In this document: in pieces, positions 16,196 through 26,683 of the stretch | Numbering within the stretch: the stretch's first letter is position 1 | How the letters are laid out: each line of letters opens with the position of its first letter | Assembly: GCA_016783285.1 (NCBI GenBank) | Contig: JADHWW010000006.1 | Coordinates: forward strand, 1 to 39,433 | Reading direction: 5' to 3' | Length of the DNA stretch: 39,433 nucleotides | Source of the DNA: Anaerolineae bacterium | GTDB lineage: Bacteria > Chloroflexota > Anaerolineae > B4-G1 | The notes under the pieces: generated by a model | Databases searched by the model: none | What the model was told of the DNA's origin: nothing | Seen by the model: only the letters and a program-made list of their open reading frames with translations | Translations under genes and position numbers: made by a program

Positions 16196-16808
16196 TTGGA
16201 TGGAAATAACTCACCTTGTCAATGCCGTAGATGGTGCGGATGTCCAGCCAGCCGATACACATCCCCTTGCAGACTGCCTGGATGATGACCTCGACCTCCA
16301 ACTCGAAGCCGGTGGTGCTCAGGTCGAGCCTTTCCAGGAGGCGGCTGTCATACAGGCGATAGCCACTCTGGTTATCGTAGATGCGCGTACCCAGCGCCAG
16401 CGAGAGCAGCCACGAGCCGAAGGGGTTGACAAAAGAGCGCGGGAAGGGCATCTGGCTGAAGTCGCGCCGCCCGACGATGAGGTCCCCTGCGCCGGCCTCG
16501 TAGGCGGCCAGGAACTTGGGGATATCGGCTGGGTCGTGTTGGCCATCGGCGTCGAGTGTGAGAACGGCCTCGTAGTCCCGCTCCAGCGCCCAGGTGAAGC
16601 CATCCATCAGCGCCACGCCCTTGCCCCGATTCCGGGAGTGGCGCACGACGGTGGCGCCAGCGGCCTCAGCCACAGCGGGCGTACCGTCGTGGGAGCCGTC
16701 GTCCACCACCAGCACCTGCAGGTGAGCCCGCGTCGCCTCTACGACGGGGCCGATGCGAGTCGCCTCGTTCCAGGCAGGAATGAGGGCGATAATTGGGACT
16801 TCGCTCAT
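16086..16808 (-). CDS. Glycosyltransferase family 2, DPM1-like
   Basis: A 240-residue GT-A enzyme resembling dolichyl/polyprenyl-phosphate mannose or glucose synthases. It has an N-terminal nucleotide-binding strand (IIALIPAWNEATRIG), VVDDGSHDGT at 34-43, and the metal-binding DADGQHDPADIP at 86-97. NPFGSWLLSLALGTRIYDNQ and SGYRLYD follow near residues 135-165, as in this family. There are no C-terminal membrane helices, so it would be the short soluble or peripheral form that charges a lipid-phosphate carrier on the cytoplasmic face. AGGGAG lies seven bases before the ATG. Beyond WHARKQR the tail is Arg/Gly-rich and lies in the part overlapping the convergent small gene, so it is probably a read-on extension. 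Confidence 0.9.
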   Translation of the reverse strand: MSEVPIIALIPAWNEATRIGPVVEATRAHLQVLVVDDGSHDGTPAVAEAAGATVVRHSRNRGKGVALMDGFTWALERDYEAVLTLDADGQHDPADIPKFLAAYEAGAGDLIVGRRDFSQMPFPRSFVNPFGSWLLSLALGTRIYDNQSGYRLYDSRLLERLDLSTTGFELEVEVIIQAVCKGMCIGWLDIRTIYGIDKVSYFHPIKDSARFLGMVWHARKQRVSRPGRGHHIRASGRRSG

Positions 16809-16892
16809 TGATACACTCCCTGCGACAATATAGTTGCCGGGTACTCATTACTGGATGCTCAATAGTATACCAGCATCGAATATCAGCATCAA

Positions 16893-16921
16893 GATTATAC
16901 CACCTTTAAACGACACAACCA
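16893..16921 (-). promoter_or_regulatory. Extended -10 promoter of the DPM1-like gene
   Basis: On the minus strand TGGTATAAT (-10 at 16898-16893) is preceded, 17 bp upstream, by a poor -35 (TTGGTT, 16921-16916). It lies about 85 bp upstream of the ATG at 16808. It is back to back with the cold-shock promoter starting at 16938. Confidence 0.45.
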
Positions 16922-16937
16922 ACACAACCACCTCGGC

Positions 16938-16966
16938 TTGACAAGTCGGCGAAATTGTGGTATTTT
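16938..16966 (+). promoter_or_regulatory. Promoter of the repeat-tailed cold-shock gene
   Basis: TTGACA (16938-16943), 17-bp spacer, TATTTT (16961-16966). Transcription near 16973 would leave a leader of about 100 bases before the start codon, in keeping with the long structured leaders of cspA-type mRNAs. Confidence 0.6.
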
Positions 16967-17071
16967 GCTGCTCATTGTCACGGTGTTCGGCAGCGTCGCC
17001 CCCCGGTGTGGGAAAACGCAGAAGGGCGCTCTGACCGAGGCCGAAGTATGTCACAAGGAGGAAGGAAAATT

Positions 17072-17560
17072 ATGGAGGACAGTAATCGTGCCCTGGGAAC
17101 CGTCCAGTGGTTCAGCCGCGTGAAGGGATATGGATTCATCCGTCCCGATGGGCAGGAGGAGGACATCTTCGTCCACTACTCCGCCGTCCGCGGTGATGGC
17201 TACCGGAACTTGAACCAGGACCAGCGGGTGGAGTTCACGCTGGAAGACACCCCCAAGGGGCCTCAAGCCGTGGACGTCGTCGGGCTTGACACAGGAGAGA
17301 GCGAGTCCGTGGACGCCGTCGGGCTTGACACAGGAGAGAGCGAGTCCGTGGACGCCGTTGGGCTTGACACAGGAGAAAGCGAGTCCGTGGACGCCGTCGG
17401 GCTTGACACAGGAGAGAGCGAGTCCGTGGACGCCGTCGGGCTTGACACAGGAGAAAGCGAGTCCGTGGACGTCGTCGGGCTTGACACAGGAGAGAGCGAG
17501 TCCGTGGACGTCGTCGGGCTTGACACAGGAGAGAGCGAGTCCGCAGAAGCATACATCTAA
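17072..17560 (+). CDS. Cold-shock domain protein with seven 13-residue tail repeats
   Basis: Residues about 5-70 form a single cold-shock OB-fold, with RNP1-like KGYGFIRPDG and RNP2-like DIFVHYSAV, so it binds single-stranded RNA or DNA. A normal CSP would end at about GPQAVDV. Here that end is extended by seven tandem copies of a 13-residue unit (VDxVGLDTGESES, x being V or A), then AEAYI. Each unit has four acidic residues and several Ser/Thr, so the tail is strongly acidic and probably disordered. Such a tail could oppose or tune nucleic-acid binding, as acidic tails do in some RNA-binding proteins (inference). The ATG at 17072 follows GGAGG and GAAGGA; an ATG at 17048 would add eight residues. 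It is flanked by its own promoter and terminator. Confidence 0.88.
   Translation: MEDSNRALGTVQWFSRVKGYGFIRPDGQEEDIFVHYSAVRGDGYRNLNQDQRVEFTLEDTPKGPQAVDVVGLDTGESESVDAVGLDTGESESVDAVGLDTGESESVDAVGLDTGESESVDAVGLDTGESESVDVVGLDTGESESVDVVGLDTGESESAEAYI
17270..17542 (+). repeat. Seven perfect-length 39-bp tandem repeats in coding sequence
   Basis: Seven head-to-tail 39-bp units. They differ only at a few bases (GTC/GCC/GTT at two codons, GAG/GAA at one). Units 1, 6 and 7 carry GTC and units 2-5 carry GCC, which suggests recent expansion by slippage or unequal exchange with block homogenisation. Each unit contains TTGACA. Confidence 0.95.
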
Positions 17561-17585
17561 GCACGAACCGACAAGATGCCTCTCC

Positions 17586-17617
17586 AGCCCCGGTGGTGCG
17601 AAGCCCCGGGGCTTTTC
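17586..17617 (+). terminator. Intrinsic terminator after cold-shock gene
   Basis: AGCCCCGG (17586-17593) pairs with CCGGGGCT (17606-17613) across a 12-base loop, followed by TTTTC. The right half is itself self-complementary (17602-17613). It is placed about 25 bp after the stop. Confidence 0.65.
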
Positions 17618-17713
17618 AGTCCCAACTGTTATCTCGGCCACCATTTGACTTTTACACTGTTTGGCGGTATCTTAATGACAGGTAGGACACAGATTGAAGG
17701 GAGGAGACTGCGC

Positions 17714-17950
17714 ATGGTGGAAGACCTGCGGGAACAGACGAGCCACACAGATATGGTGGGAGATCTACGGGAACAGGCGATCCAGGCAGAGGAGACGTTC
17801 GAGGCCGAGAGGAAAGCACACCTGGCCCAGTCTTTTCTGGGCCTGGCGCCGCGGCAGCGATTGGTGCTGGCGGTCTTGCTGTTCCTGAACGTGGCGCTAT
17901 GCGGCTGCATGGCGCTCGTGATGACCGGGCGAGTGATGTTGCCATTCTAG
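17714..17950 (+). CDS. Small single-pass membrane protein with internal duplication
   Basis: A 78-residue protein that I do not recognise. The first 26 residues are two copies of a 13-residue unit (MVEDLREQ..., MVGDLREQ...) forming a charged, probably helical N-terminus. One hydrophobic helix follows near residues 48-72 (LVLAVLLFLNVALCGCMALV). The ATG at 17714 has AGGAG seven bases upstream, a much better site than that of the ATG at 17675, which opens the frame further upstream. It ends eight bases before the nucleoside-kinase start, so the two are probably co-transcribed. Topology and role are unknown. Confidence 0.65.
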   Translation: MVEDLREQTSHTDMVGDLREQAIQAEETFEAERKAHLAQSFLGLAPRQRLVLAVLLFLNVALCGCMALVMTGRVMLPF

Positions 17951-17958
17951 CCTGCGTG

Positions 17959-19662
17959 ATGGAAAGCGAACAAATAGTGCGGAGCGCGAAACCCCGTGAG
18001 ACAGCGCTGATGCGCTTTCCCGACGGGCGGGTCTTCGGTGCTGCAGTGGGGACACCGTTGGAGCAGTACATCAAGGTGGCGCTGAGCGACAACCCGGTGC
18101 CTGTCATCGCGGCCCTTGTCGACGGTAAACTGCGCGAACTGACTTACCAGATGTGGTCCGACGCCCGGGTGGACCCTATGTTCCTCTCCAACTCCGACGG
18201 TATGCGCATCTATCGACGCTCCCTTTCCTTCCTGCTGGTGACCGTCGTGCGTGAACTGTTCCCAGAAGCCCAGATTTTCGTGGACCACACGCTTCCCTTC
18301 GGCGGTTTCTTCTGCCAGGTACAGGGACGGGAACCGTTCAGTGCGGAGGAACTGGCGCAGATTGAGGCTCGCATGCGAGAGATCGTCGCTGAGGATGCTC
18401 CCATCAGGCGGGAGCACGTGCCCCTCGACGAGGTCGTCGAGATGTTTCGCGCGCGTGGCGAGAAGGAAAAGTTCCAACTCCTGGCGCACCGCCATAAGGA
18501 CTACCTTTCGCTCTACAACCTGCGCGGCGTACGCGACTACTTCCACGGCTACATGGTGCCCTCGACCGGGTACCTGCGCTGCTTCGCCCTGCACCTATGG
18601 CCGCCGGGATTCGTGATCCAGTTTCCGCGCCGCCATCGCCCGACGGAACTCCTTCCCGTGCACGACTACCCACAACTGACAGCCATCTTCCGCGAGTATG
18701 GCGAATGGCTGCGCTTGCTCGGCGTGGAGTCGGTGAGTGGACTGAACGAGTCCATCGCCAATGGCCGCATCCGCGAGATCATCCTCGTCTCGGAGGCACT
18801 ACACGAACAGCGCATCGCGCAGATTGCCGATCAGATCGCCCGTCGCCGGACCGAGGTGCGGTTGGTGCTCATCGCCGGCCCCTCCGCCGCTGGCAAGACC
18901 ACCTTCTCCAAGCGGATCTCTATCCAGTTGTTGGCCCACGGTGTCCGCCCCTTCCCCCTGGCACTGGACAGTTACTTCGTGGACCGGGAGAAGACGCCTC
19001 GGGACGAGTATGGCAACTACAACTTCGAGTCGTTGGGAGCGCTCGACTTGCCGCTATTCAACCAGCATCTCCTGGCCCTTATGCGTGGAGAGAGCGTGCA
19101 ACTCCCCCGTTTCAACTTCAAGACCGGCCTGCAAGAGCGGGGCGAGATCGTCCAACTTGGTCCCGAGCACATTATCATCGTTGAGGGCATCCACGGGCTG
19201 AACCCCCGGCTGGTGCCGTCCGTGCCGCGCGAGCGCACCTTCCGCATCTTTGTCTCGGACCTGACGCAACTCAACATTGATCGGCACAACCGGGTGCCGA
19301 CGACGGATACCCGCCTCGTCCGTCGCATCGTGCGGGATGCTACCTACCGGGGGTACACGGCCGAGGAGACCCTGAATCGCTGGGAGAGCGTGCGAAGAGG
19401 GGAGAAGCGGCACATCTTCCCCTATCAAGAACACGCCGACGTGATGCTCAACTCCGCGCTGGTCTATGAACTGGCGGTGCTAAAGTCGCTGGCCGAACCG
19501 CTGTTGCTACAGGTCGAGCCCTCCAGTCCCCGGCGCGTGGAGGCCAAGCGGCTGCTGGCCTTCCTGCGGTGGTTCGAGCCCTGCGGCCCCGATCTGATCC
19601 CGGACAACTCCATCCTGCGCGAGTTCATCGGCGGCTCTATCCTGCGAGATTATACGCCGTAG
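17959..19662 (+). CDS. TGS-domain nucleoside (uridine) kinase-like protein
   Basis: A 567-residue fusion. Residues about 15-60 resemble a TGS domain (FPDGRVFGAAVGTPL). Residues 60-280 resemble the second additional domain of threonyl-tRNA synthetase, with HTLPFGGFFCQV and HRHKDYLSLYNL. Residues 300-500 form a phosphoribulokinase/uridine-kinase P-loop domain with Walker A GPSAAGKTTFS at about 307-317, LDSYFVDRE (the acidic lid residue), and IIIVEGIHGLNP. This three-part layout is a known family annotated as nucleoside kinase in Firmicutes, Thermotogae and Chloroflexi. It probably phosphorylates a nucleoside with ATP or GTP; the role of the synthetase-like part is not established. The ATG at 17959 was chosen over a frame running upstream to 17899, which would overlap the previous gene. 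Confidence 0.9.
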   Translation: MESEQIVRSAKPRETALMRFPDGRVFGAAVGTPLEQYIKVALSDNPVPVIAALVDGKLRELTYQMWSDARVDPMFLSNSDGMRIYRRSLSFLLVTVVRELFPEAQIFVDHTLPFGGFFCQVQGREPFSAEELAQIEARMREIVAEDAPIRREHVPLDEVVEMFRARGEKEKFQLLAHRHKDYLSLYNLRGVRDYFHGYMVPSTGYLRCFALHLWPPGFVIQFPRRHRPTELLPVHDYPQLTAIFREYGEWLRLLGVESVSGLNESIANGRIREIILVSEALHEQRIAQIADQIARRRTEVRLVLIAGPSAAGKTTFSKRISIQLLAHGVRPFPLALDSYFVDREKTPRDEYGNYNFESLGALDLPLFNQHLLALMRGESVQLPRFNFKTGLQERGEIVQLGPEHIIIVEGIHGLNPRLVPSVPRERTFRIFVSDLTQLNIDRHNRVPTTDTRLVRRIVRDATYRGYTAEETLNRWESVRRGEKRHIFPYQEHADVMLNSALVYELAVLKSLAEPLLLQVEPSSPRRVEAKRLLAFLRWFEPCGPDLIPDNSILREFIGGSILRDYTP

Positions 19663-19730
19663 GTGTTCCTACCGCTCGTCCTGCGTAACCGCCATGCAGT
19701 GAGGACTGCACAGTGCGTGTACCTGGCGCT

Positions 19731-22115
<2,385 letters not shown>

Positions 22116-22458
22116 TTCTCTCCTCCTGATTTGTGTGAGTGCGCGGCCAATGCGATTGGCCTGCTACCCATTAGACGTCGGATGGGGTAGGAAGGTTCCA
22201 ATGACAAGTGACAAATGACAAATGACCAAAAGGCGGGATAAGGGCCACGTTTGACCAAAGGCTAAATTGGTGATATGGTAGAGATGTTCTTTGGTTCGCC
22301 GTTCATGTATCTCACGTGCGAGCGAAGTGGCTGTGGCACATCCGTTGCTGTCCTGCGATCCGCTGTTCTAACAGTCCTCACTTGCGCTCGAACAAATGTT
22401 CTGGTACAATATCGCTGACTGCTAACGGCTGATCGCTAACTGTTGATCAGGAGGGACG
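22116..22458. other. Intergenic region with short repeats, no gene seen
   Basis: Divergent gap between the VIT/VWA gene and radA. It holds tandem TGACAAATGACAAATGAC-type repeats (about 22200-22227), the start-proximal SD of the VIT/VWA gene, and a repeated GCTGACTGCTAAC / GCTGATCGCTAAC / CTGTTGATC pattern at about 22413-22449. The radA promoter is listed separately. No open frame of note. Confidence 0.5.
22382..22410 (+). promoter_or_regulatory. radA promoter
   Basis: TTGCGC (22382-22387), 17-bp spacer, TACAAT (22405-22410) with a TGG extended -10. It lies about 49 bp upstream of the radA ATG. Confidence 0.55.
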
Positions 22459-23829
22459 ATGGCCAAGACACGCACCCACTGGGTCTGCCAAAACTGCGGG
22501 CGGGCCACGCCCCGCGAGATGGGCCGCTGTCCCGGCTGCGGCGAGTGGAGCACGATGATCGAGGTGGTCGAGAAGCCATCCGCCTCGGCGGCCGGACGCT
22601 CGACTGTCCCCGGCAGCGAGCCCCGTCGCTTGGCTGAGATTGGGACCGAGGGGTTTGAGCGGCTGCCGCTGCCATTGGGGGAATTCGCCCGCGTGCTGGG
22701 AGGCGGCGTCGTGCCCGGATCACTCATTCTCGTCAGCGGGGATCCAGGGATCGGCAAGTCTACCCTGCTGACTCAAACCGCTGGGCTGATGGCGGAGGCG
22801 AGCGGTCGCCCCGTGCTGTACGTCTCTGGCGAGGAGTCGGCGCGGCAGATCAAGATGCGCGCCGACCGGCTCTCCATCCGCAACGAGAACCTGTTCGTCG
22901 TCACCGAGACCCACCTGGAGACGATCCTGCGCCACGCGGAGCAAGTCCAGCCAGTGGCAATGATCGTGGACTCGGTCCAGACCGTCTACTCGGAGGAACT
23001 GACCTCGGCGGCAGGCTCGATCAGCCAGGTGCGCCGGGCGGCGGCCCGCTTCCAATGGTGGGCCAAGGCCGAAGGCGTGGCCGTCTTCCTGGTGGGCCAC
23101 GTGACCAAGGAGGGCGCCATCGCCGGGCCGAAGGTGCTGGAGCACATCGTGGACACGGTGCTCTACCTGGAGGGGGACCGCTTCCACACCTACCGGCTGC
23201 TGCGCTCGGTCAAGAATCGCTTCGGGGCCACCTCGGAGGTGGGGGTGTTCGAGATGCGGGAGCGAGGCATGGTCGAGGTGCCCAACCCGTCGGAGGTGTT
23301 CCTGGCCGAGCGGATGGTGAACGCGCCCGGGTCGGCCATCGCGGTGACGATGGAGGGCACGCGCCCGCTGCTGGTCGAGATCCAGGCCTTGGCCAGCCGC
23401 ACCAGTTTCGGCCACCCGCGCCGCACCGCCAACGGCGTGGACTTCAACCGGTTGCTGCTGATCGTTGCCGTACTATCTCGCCGTGTGGGACTGCGGCTCT
23501 ACGACCAGGACGTCTTCGCCAACGTGATCGGGGGCTTGCAGGTGGGGGAGCCGGCGGCGGACCTGGCGGTGGCGGTGGCGATCGGTTCTAGCGTGCGCGA
23601 CCGGCCCGTGGCGGCGGACCTGGCGATCATCGGCGAGGTGGGGCTTTCGGGGGAGGTGCGGGCGGTGGGGCAGACGGCAGCGCGGCTGAAGGAGGCGGCG
23701 CAACTGGGGTTCCGTCGTTGCCTGCTGCCCAGGTCGGTGCGGCGGGGCCAGGAACCGCTGCCTGAGGGTATCGAACCTATCTCGGTGCGCTCCGTGGCGG
23801 AGGCGGTGGAGAGGGCGCTGATGAAGTGA
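22459..23829 (+). CDS. radA: DNA repair/recombination ATPase RadA (Sms)
   Basis: A 456-residue protein of full family length. It has a four-cysteine zinc finger (C10, C13, C24, C27), a RecA-like ATPase core with Walker A GDPGIGKST at 94-102, the RadA-specific KNRFG motif near 252-256, and a C-terminal Lon-like region (GGLQVGEPAADLAVAVAIGS, then GEVGLSGEVRAV). Family knowledge: RadA promotes branch migration and processing of recombination intermediates as a hexameric DnaB-like helicase. AGGAGGG sits three bases before the ATG, a tight spacing. It has its own promoter and is followed by a GC hairpin, so it is probably monocistronic. Confidence 0.97.
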   Translation: MAKTRTHWVCQNCGRATPREMGRCPGCGEWSTMIEVVEKPSASAAGRSTVPGSEPRRLAEIGTEGFERLPLPLGEFARVLGGGVVPGSLILVSGDPGIGKSTLLTQTAGLMAEASGRPVLYVSGEESARQIKMRADRLSIRNENLFVVTETHLETILRHAEQVQPVAMIVDSVQTVYSEELTSAAGSISQVRRAAARFQWWAKAEGVAVFLVGHVTKEGAIAGPKVLEHIVDTVLYLEGDRFHTYRLLRSVKNRFGATSEVGVFEMRERGMVEVPNPSEVFLAERMVNAPGSAIAVTMEGTRPLLVEIQALASRTSFGHPRRTANGVDFNRLLLIVAVLSRRVGLRLYDQDVFANVIGGLQVGEPAADLAVAVAIGSSVRDRPVAADLAIIGEVGLSGEVRAVGQTAARLKEAAQLGFRRCLLPRSVRRGQEPLPEGIEPISVRSVAEAVERALMK

Positions 23830-23841
23830 TGCGCTGGCCTG

Positions 23842-23862
23842 CACCGCCGTAAACAGGCGGTG
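23842..23862 (+). terminator. GC hairpin after radA
   Basis: CACCGCC (23842-23848) and GGCGGTG (23856-23862) with a seven-base loop. No U-run follows, so termination would be weak or factor-assisted. Confidence 0.4.
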
Positions 23863-23929
23863 TTAGGGTGTTCTCCCAGTGCGGGCACTTTAGTGGTACG
23901 GCGCTGGTATAGCATCTCGGTGGGAGATG

Positions 23930-23938
23930 TGTTATAAT
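23930..23938 (+). promoter_or_regulatory. Extended -10 promoter of DUF4332 gene
   Basis: TGTTATAAT: a perfect TATAAT at 23933-23938 with an extended TGn. No good -35 seen. It lies about 70 bp before the ATG at 24009. Confidence 0.5.
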
Positions 23939-24008
23939 CAGTACTATCTCGAAACGAGGTACAACTGGCTGGCGGTGCCAGGCATAACATAATATAAGGA
24001 GAAAACCG

Positions 24009-24413
24009 ATGACGAAATTAGAGAAAGTAGAAGGCATTGGAGAAGTCTACGCTCAAAGGCTCCGAGAGGCGGGTATCGCGACCACAGAGGCGCTGCTTAA
24101 GCAGTGCGCGACGCCCAAGGGACGCCAGGAAATCGCCGAAAAAACGGGGGTCAGCGGCAAGCTGATCCTGGAATGGGTCAATCTCGTTGACCTCTTCCGT
24201 ATCAGAGGCGTCGGTGAAGAATACGCCGACCTGCTGGAGGAGGCAGGCGTTGACACTGTGCCGGAACTGGCGCAGCGCAATGCTGAGCACCTCTATCAGA
24301 AGATGAAGGCCGTCAACGAGAAGAAGGAACTCATCCGCAGGCTGCCCAGCCAGGATCAGGTCAGCGACTGGATCGAACAGGCCAAAGGTCTTCCTCGCGT
24401 TGTCACTTACTAA
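24009..24413 (+). CDS. DUF4332 helix-hairpin-helix protein
   Basis: A 134-residue protein of the DUF4332 family. It has two helix-hairpin-helix-like units: VEGIGEVYAQRLREAGIATT near residues 6-25 and IRGVGEEYADLLEEAGVDTV near 60-79. Each carries the G-x-G-x-x-Y-A turn found in DNA-binding HhH modules, and a helical tail follows. Function is unproven; non-specific nucleic-acid binding is the usual suggestion. AAGGAG lies about seven bases before the ATG. The next gene, FtsK, starts about 60 bp later, so co-transcription is possible. Confidence 0.85.
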   Translation: MTKLEKVEGIGEVYAQRLREAGIATTEALLKQCATPKGRQEIAEKTGVSGKLILEWVNLVDLFRIRGVGEEYADLLEEAGVDTVPELAQRNAEHLYQKMKAVNEKKELIRRLPSQDQVSDWIEQAKGLPRVVTY

Positions 24414-24475
24414 ACAGTAATCTCTTGACGACCTGGCTGCTTGCCTGGGCCGTCAGGCCGCATCTGATTGACGCT

Positions 24476-26683
24476 ATGACGAAGAGACGTTCAACTAGAC
24501 GCACGAGCAGACGCAGTAGGAGCAAGCGACGACGGACATGGCCCCGCATCCAGCTCACCCGCGACCAACAACTCGACATCCTGGGCTACGTGCTGCTCGC
24601 CATTGCAGGTCTTACTATCCTTAGTTTCCTCTCCGCCAACCACGGGTTGATCCCAGGCTGGTGGCTGGGACTGCTGCGGCGGGGTTTCGGCTGGGGAGCC
24701 TACCTGACACCGCTGTTCGTCGGTGCAATGGGACTGTGGCTCGTTCTGCGCGAGTTCGGCGACCGGCTGCCCCATGTGACACCGCTCCAGGCTGCGGGTG
24801 TGGCGCTGGGTTACCTGGTCTTGCTGGTCACGCTCCATCTCCCGGCGGCACTCATCCTGTTCGATGGCGATCTCAAGGCAACGGCCGAGGCCGGCCACGG
24901 CGGCGGCTACCTGGGCGCGGCGCTGAGCCAAGTTCTGTTGGAGGGATTGGGCAGCGTAGGGGTGGTTGTCGCGCTGGTCACCCTGTGGCTGGTCGTCGTC
25001 GCGCTCACCTTCGGGGTCACAGCCCAGGATGCTATGCGGGTGCTCCAGCACCTGTGGGGGCGTCTACGGCCCCGCCGCCCCAGGCTTCCACTACCGACAC
25101 CGCCCCGCCACCCGCTTCGCCAGGCACCCAAGGTTCCGGTGAAGGCTGTCTCCCCACCCTCCCCGCCCGCCGCTCCCGTCCCAACCCGCCCTGTCGACGG
25201 TGACTGGCCCTGGCAACTGCCCACCATTGATAAGATACTTGATCCCGGCAACGAGCGGGACTTCAGCGAGGTGATACTGCGCCAGCAGGCACGTGTCATC
25301 GCGGAGACGCTAGAGAATCTGGGCGCGCCGGTACTGGTCAAGGAGATCAACCCTGGGCCGGTCGTGACCCAGTTCGGCGTCGAACCGCTCGTCGTCACCA
25401 ACCGCAATGGCAAGGAGACCAAAGTCAAGGTCAGCCGCATCGCCGCGCTGGCCGATGACCTGGCACTGGCGCTGGAAGCCAAGACGCTGCGCATCGAAGC
25501 CCCCATCCCCGGCAAAAGACTGGTCGGCATCGAGGTGCCCAACTCGGAGATTTCTCTGGTCGCGCTGCGGGACGTGATGGAATCCAAAGCGTTCGCAGAG
25601 ATGGACTCCCCATTGCGGCTGTGCCTGGGGCAGGACGTCTCCGGCCACCCGGCCATCGCTGACCTGACCGCCATGCCACACCTGCTCATCGCTGGCACGA
25701 CCGGTTCGGGTAAGTCAGTCTGCATTAACAGCATCGTCGCCGCGCTACTGTTGAAGAATACTCCCGGCGATTTGCAATTTCTGATGGTAGACCCCAAGCG
25801 GGTGGAGTTGGCGGGGTACGATGGCATCCCGCATCTCCGGTCGAAGGTGGTGGTAGAGATGGAGCGGGTGACGGGCGTGCTTCAGTGGGTGCTGCGGGAG
25901 ATGGACGGTCGCTATCGTCGCTTCTCCAAGGAGCGCGCCATCCACATCCGCGACTATAACGAGCACGTCGCGCCACGCCTGGGTGAAAAACGATTACCTT
26001 ACATCGTGGTCATCGTGGACGAACTGGCGGATCTGATGATGATGGCCCCGCAGGAGACAGAGCGCGCGCTCTGTCGCATCGCACAGATGGCGCGGGCGAC
26101 CGGCATTCACCTGGTGATCGCCACCCAGCGCCCCAGTGTGGACGTAGTCACCGGGCTCATCAAGGCGAACTTCCCGGCGCGCATCGCCTTCAACGTGGCC
26201 TCATCTGTGGATTCCCGCGTCATCCTTGACATGCCCGGCGCCGAACAACTGCTGGGCCGGGGCGATATGCTATTTTTGCCCCCCGATGCTCCCACACCTT
26301 TGCGCTTGCAAGGCGCTTTTGTCTCCGACGAGGAACTGCGCCGGTTGGTACAGTACTGGAAGGGGCATGCAAGGCCAGGGGTGATACCGGCCGAAAAGCC
26401 GGTGCAGCAGCCGCTGTGGGAGGAAATGCGCCAGCAGGAGCAGGCAGTGAAGTTTGCGGATGAGTTATTACCCGACGTGATTGACCTGGTGTTACGGGAG
26501 GGACGAGCCTCTATCTCGCTTCTCCAGCGCAAACTGCGCATCGGCTACACGCGGGCAGCGCGGATCATGGACATTCTTGAAGAGAACGGGGTCGTGGGGC
26601 CACAACCACCGGGTGGAAAGGCACGCGAGATCTTCCCTGGCGCAGCCCATGCGCTACTTCACCCCCAGGAAGGAAGACAATGA
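24476..26683 (+). CDS. ftsK: FtsK/SpoIIIE-type DNA translocase
   Basis: A 735-residue septal or membrane DNA pump. A very basic N-terminus (MTKRRSTRRTSRRSRSKRRR) precedes about four membrane helices (to residue ~180). A short Pro-rich linker (~190-245) follows, shorter than in E. coli FtsK, and then the motor: Walker A GTTGSGKSV near 407-415 and Walker B VVIVDELADLMMM near 510-522. The C-terminal gamma winged helix (about 660-735; REGRASISLLQRKLRIGYTR) reads oriented sites such as KOPS or SRS. It clears chromosome ends from the closing septum and helps dimer resolution. The frame opens at a TTG (24425), but the ATG at 24476 gives the usual basic N-terminus. The stop overlaps the next start (ATGA). 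Confidence 0.93.
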   Translation: MTKRRSTRRTSRRSRSKRRRTWPRIQLTRDQQLDILGYVLLAIAGLTILSFLSANHGLIPGWWLGLLRRGFGWGAYLTPLFVGAMGLWLVLREFGDRLPHVTPLQAAGVALGYLVLLVTLHLPAALILFDGDLKATAEAGHGGGYLGAALSQVLLEGLGSVGVVVALVTLWLVVVALTFGVTAQDAMRVLQHLWGRLRPRRPRLPLPTPPRHPLRQAPKVPVKAVSPPSPPAAPVPTRPVDGDWPWQLPTIDKILDPGNERDFSEVILRQQARVIAETLENLGAPVLVKEINPGPVVTQFGVEPLVVTNRNGKETKVKVSRIAALADDLALALEAKTLRIEAPIPGKRLVGIEVPNSEISLVALRDVMESKAFAEMDSPLRLCLGQDVSGHPAIADLTAMPHLLIAGTTGSGKSVCINSIVAALLLKNTPGDLQFLMVDPKRVELAGYDGIPHLRSKVVVEMERVTGVLQWVLREMDGRYRRFSKERAIHIRDYNEHVAPRLGEKRLPYIVVIVDELADLMMMAPQETERALCRIAQMARATGIHLVIATQRPSVDVVTGLIKANFPARIAFNVASSVDSRVILDMPGAEQLLGRGDMLFLPPDAPTPLRLQGAFVSDEELRRLVQYWKGHARPGVIPAEKPVQQPLWEEMRQQEQAVKFADELLPDVIDLVLREGRASISLLQRKLRIGYTRAARIMDILEENGVVGPQPPGGKAREIFPGAAHALLHPQEGRQ

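Noticed and set aside
16116..16811. 231-codon plus-strand open frame
   Set aside because: Antisense to the DPM1-like gene, whose motifs are complete.
17270..17542. CRISPR-like array
   Set aside because: Units are contiguous, with no spacers, and are in frame with the cold-shock protein.
17051..17644. Minus-strand and alternative-frame ORFs across the 39-bp repeats
   Set aside because: A 39-bp unit without a stop in a given frame keeps that frame open through all copies. The cold-shock frame has the promoter, ribosome-binding site and domain.
22413..22449. Possible regulatory array before radA (GCTGACTGCTAAC-like repeats)
   Set aside because: The units are imperfect and of a common simple-repeat style, with no evidence of an operator.
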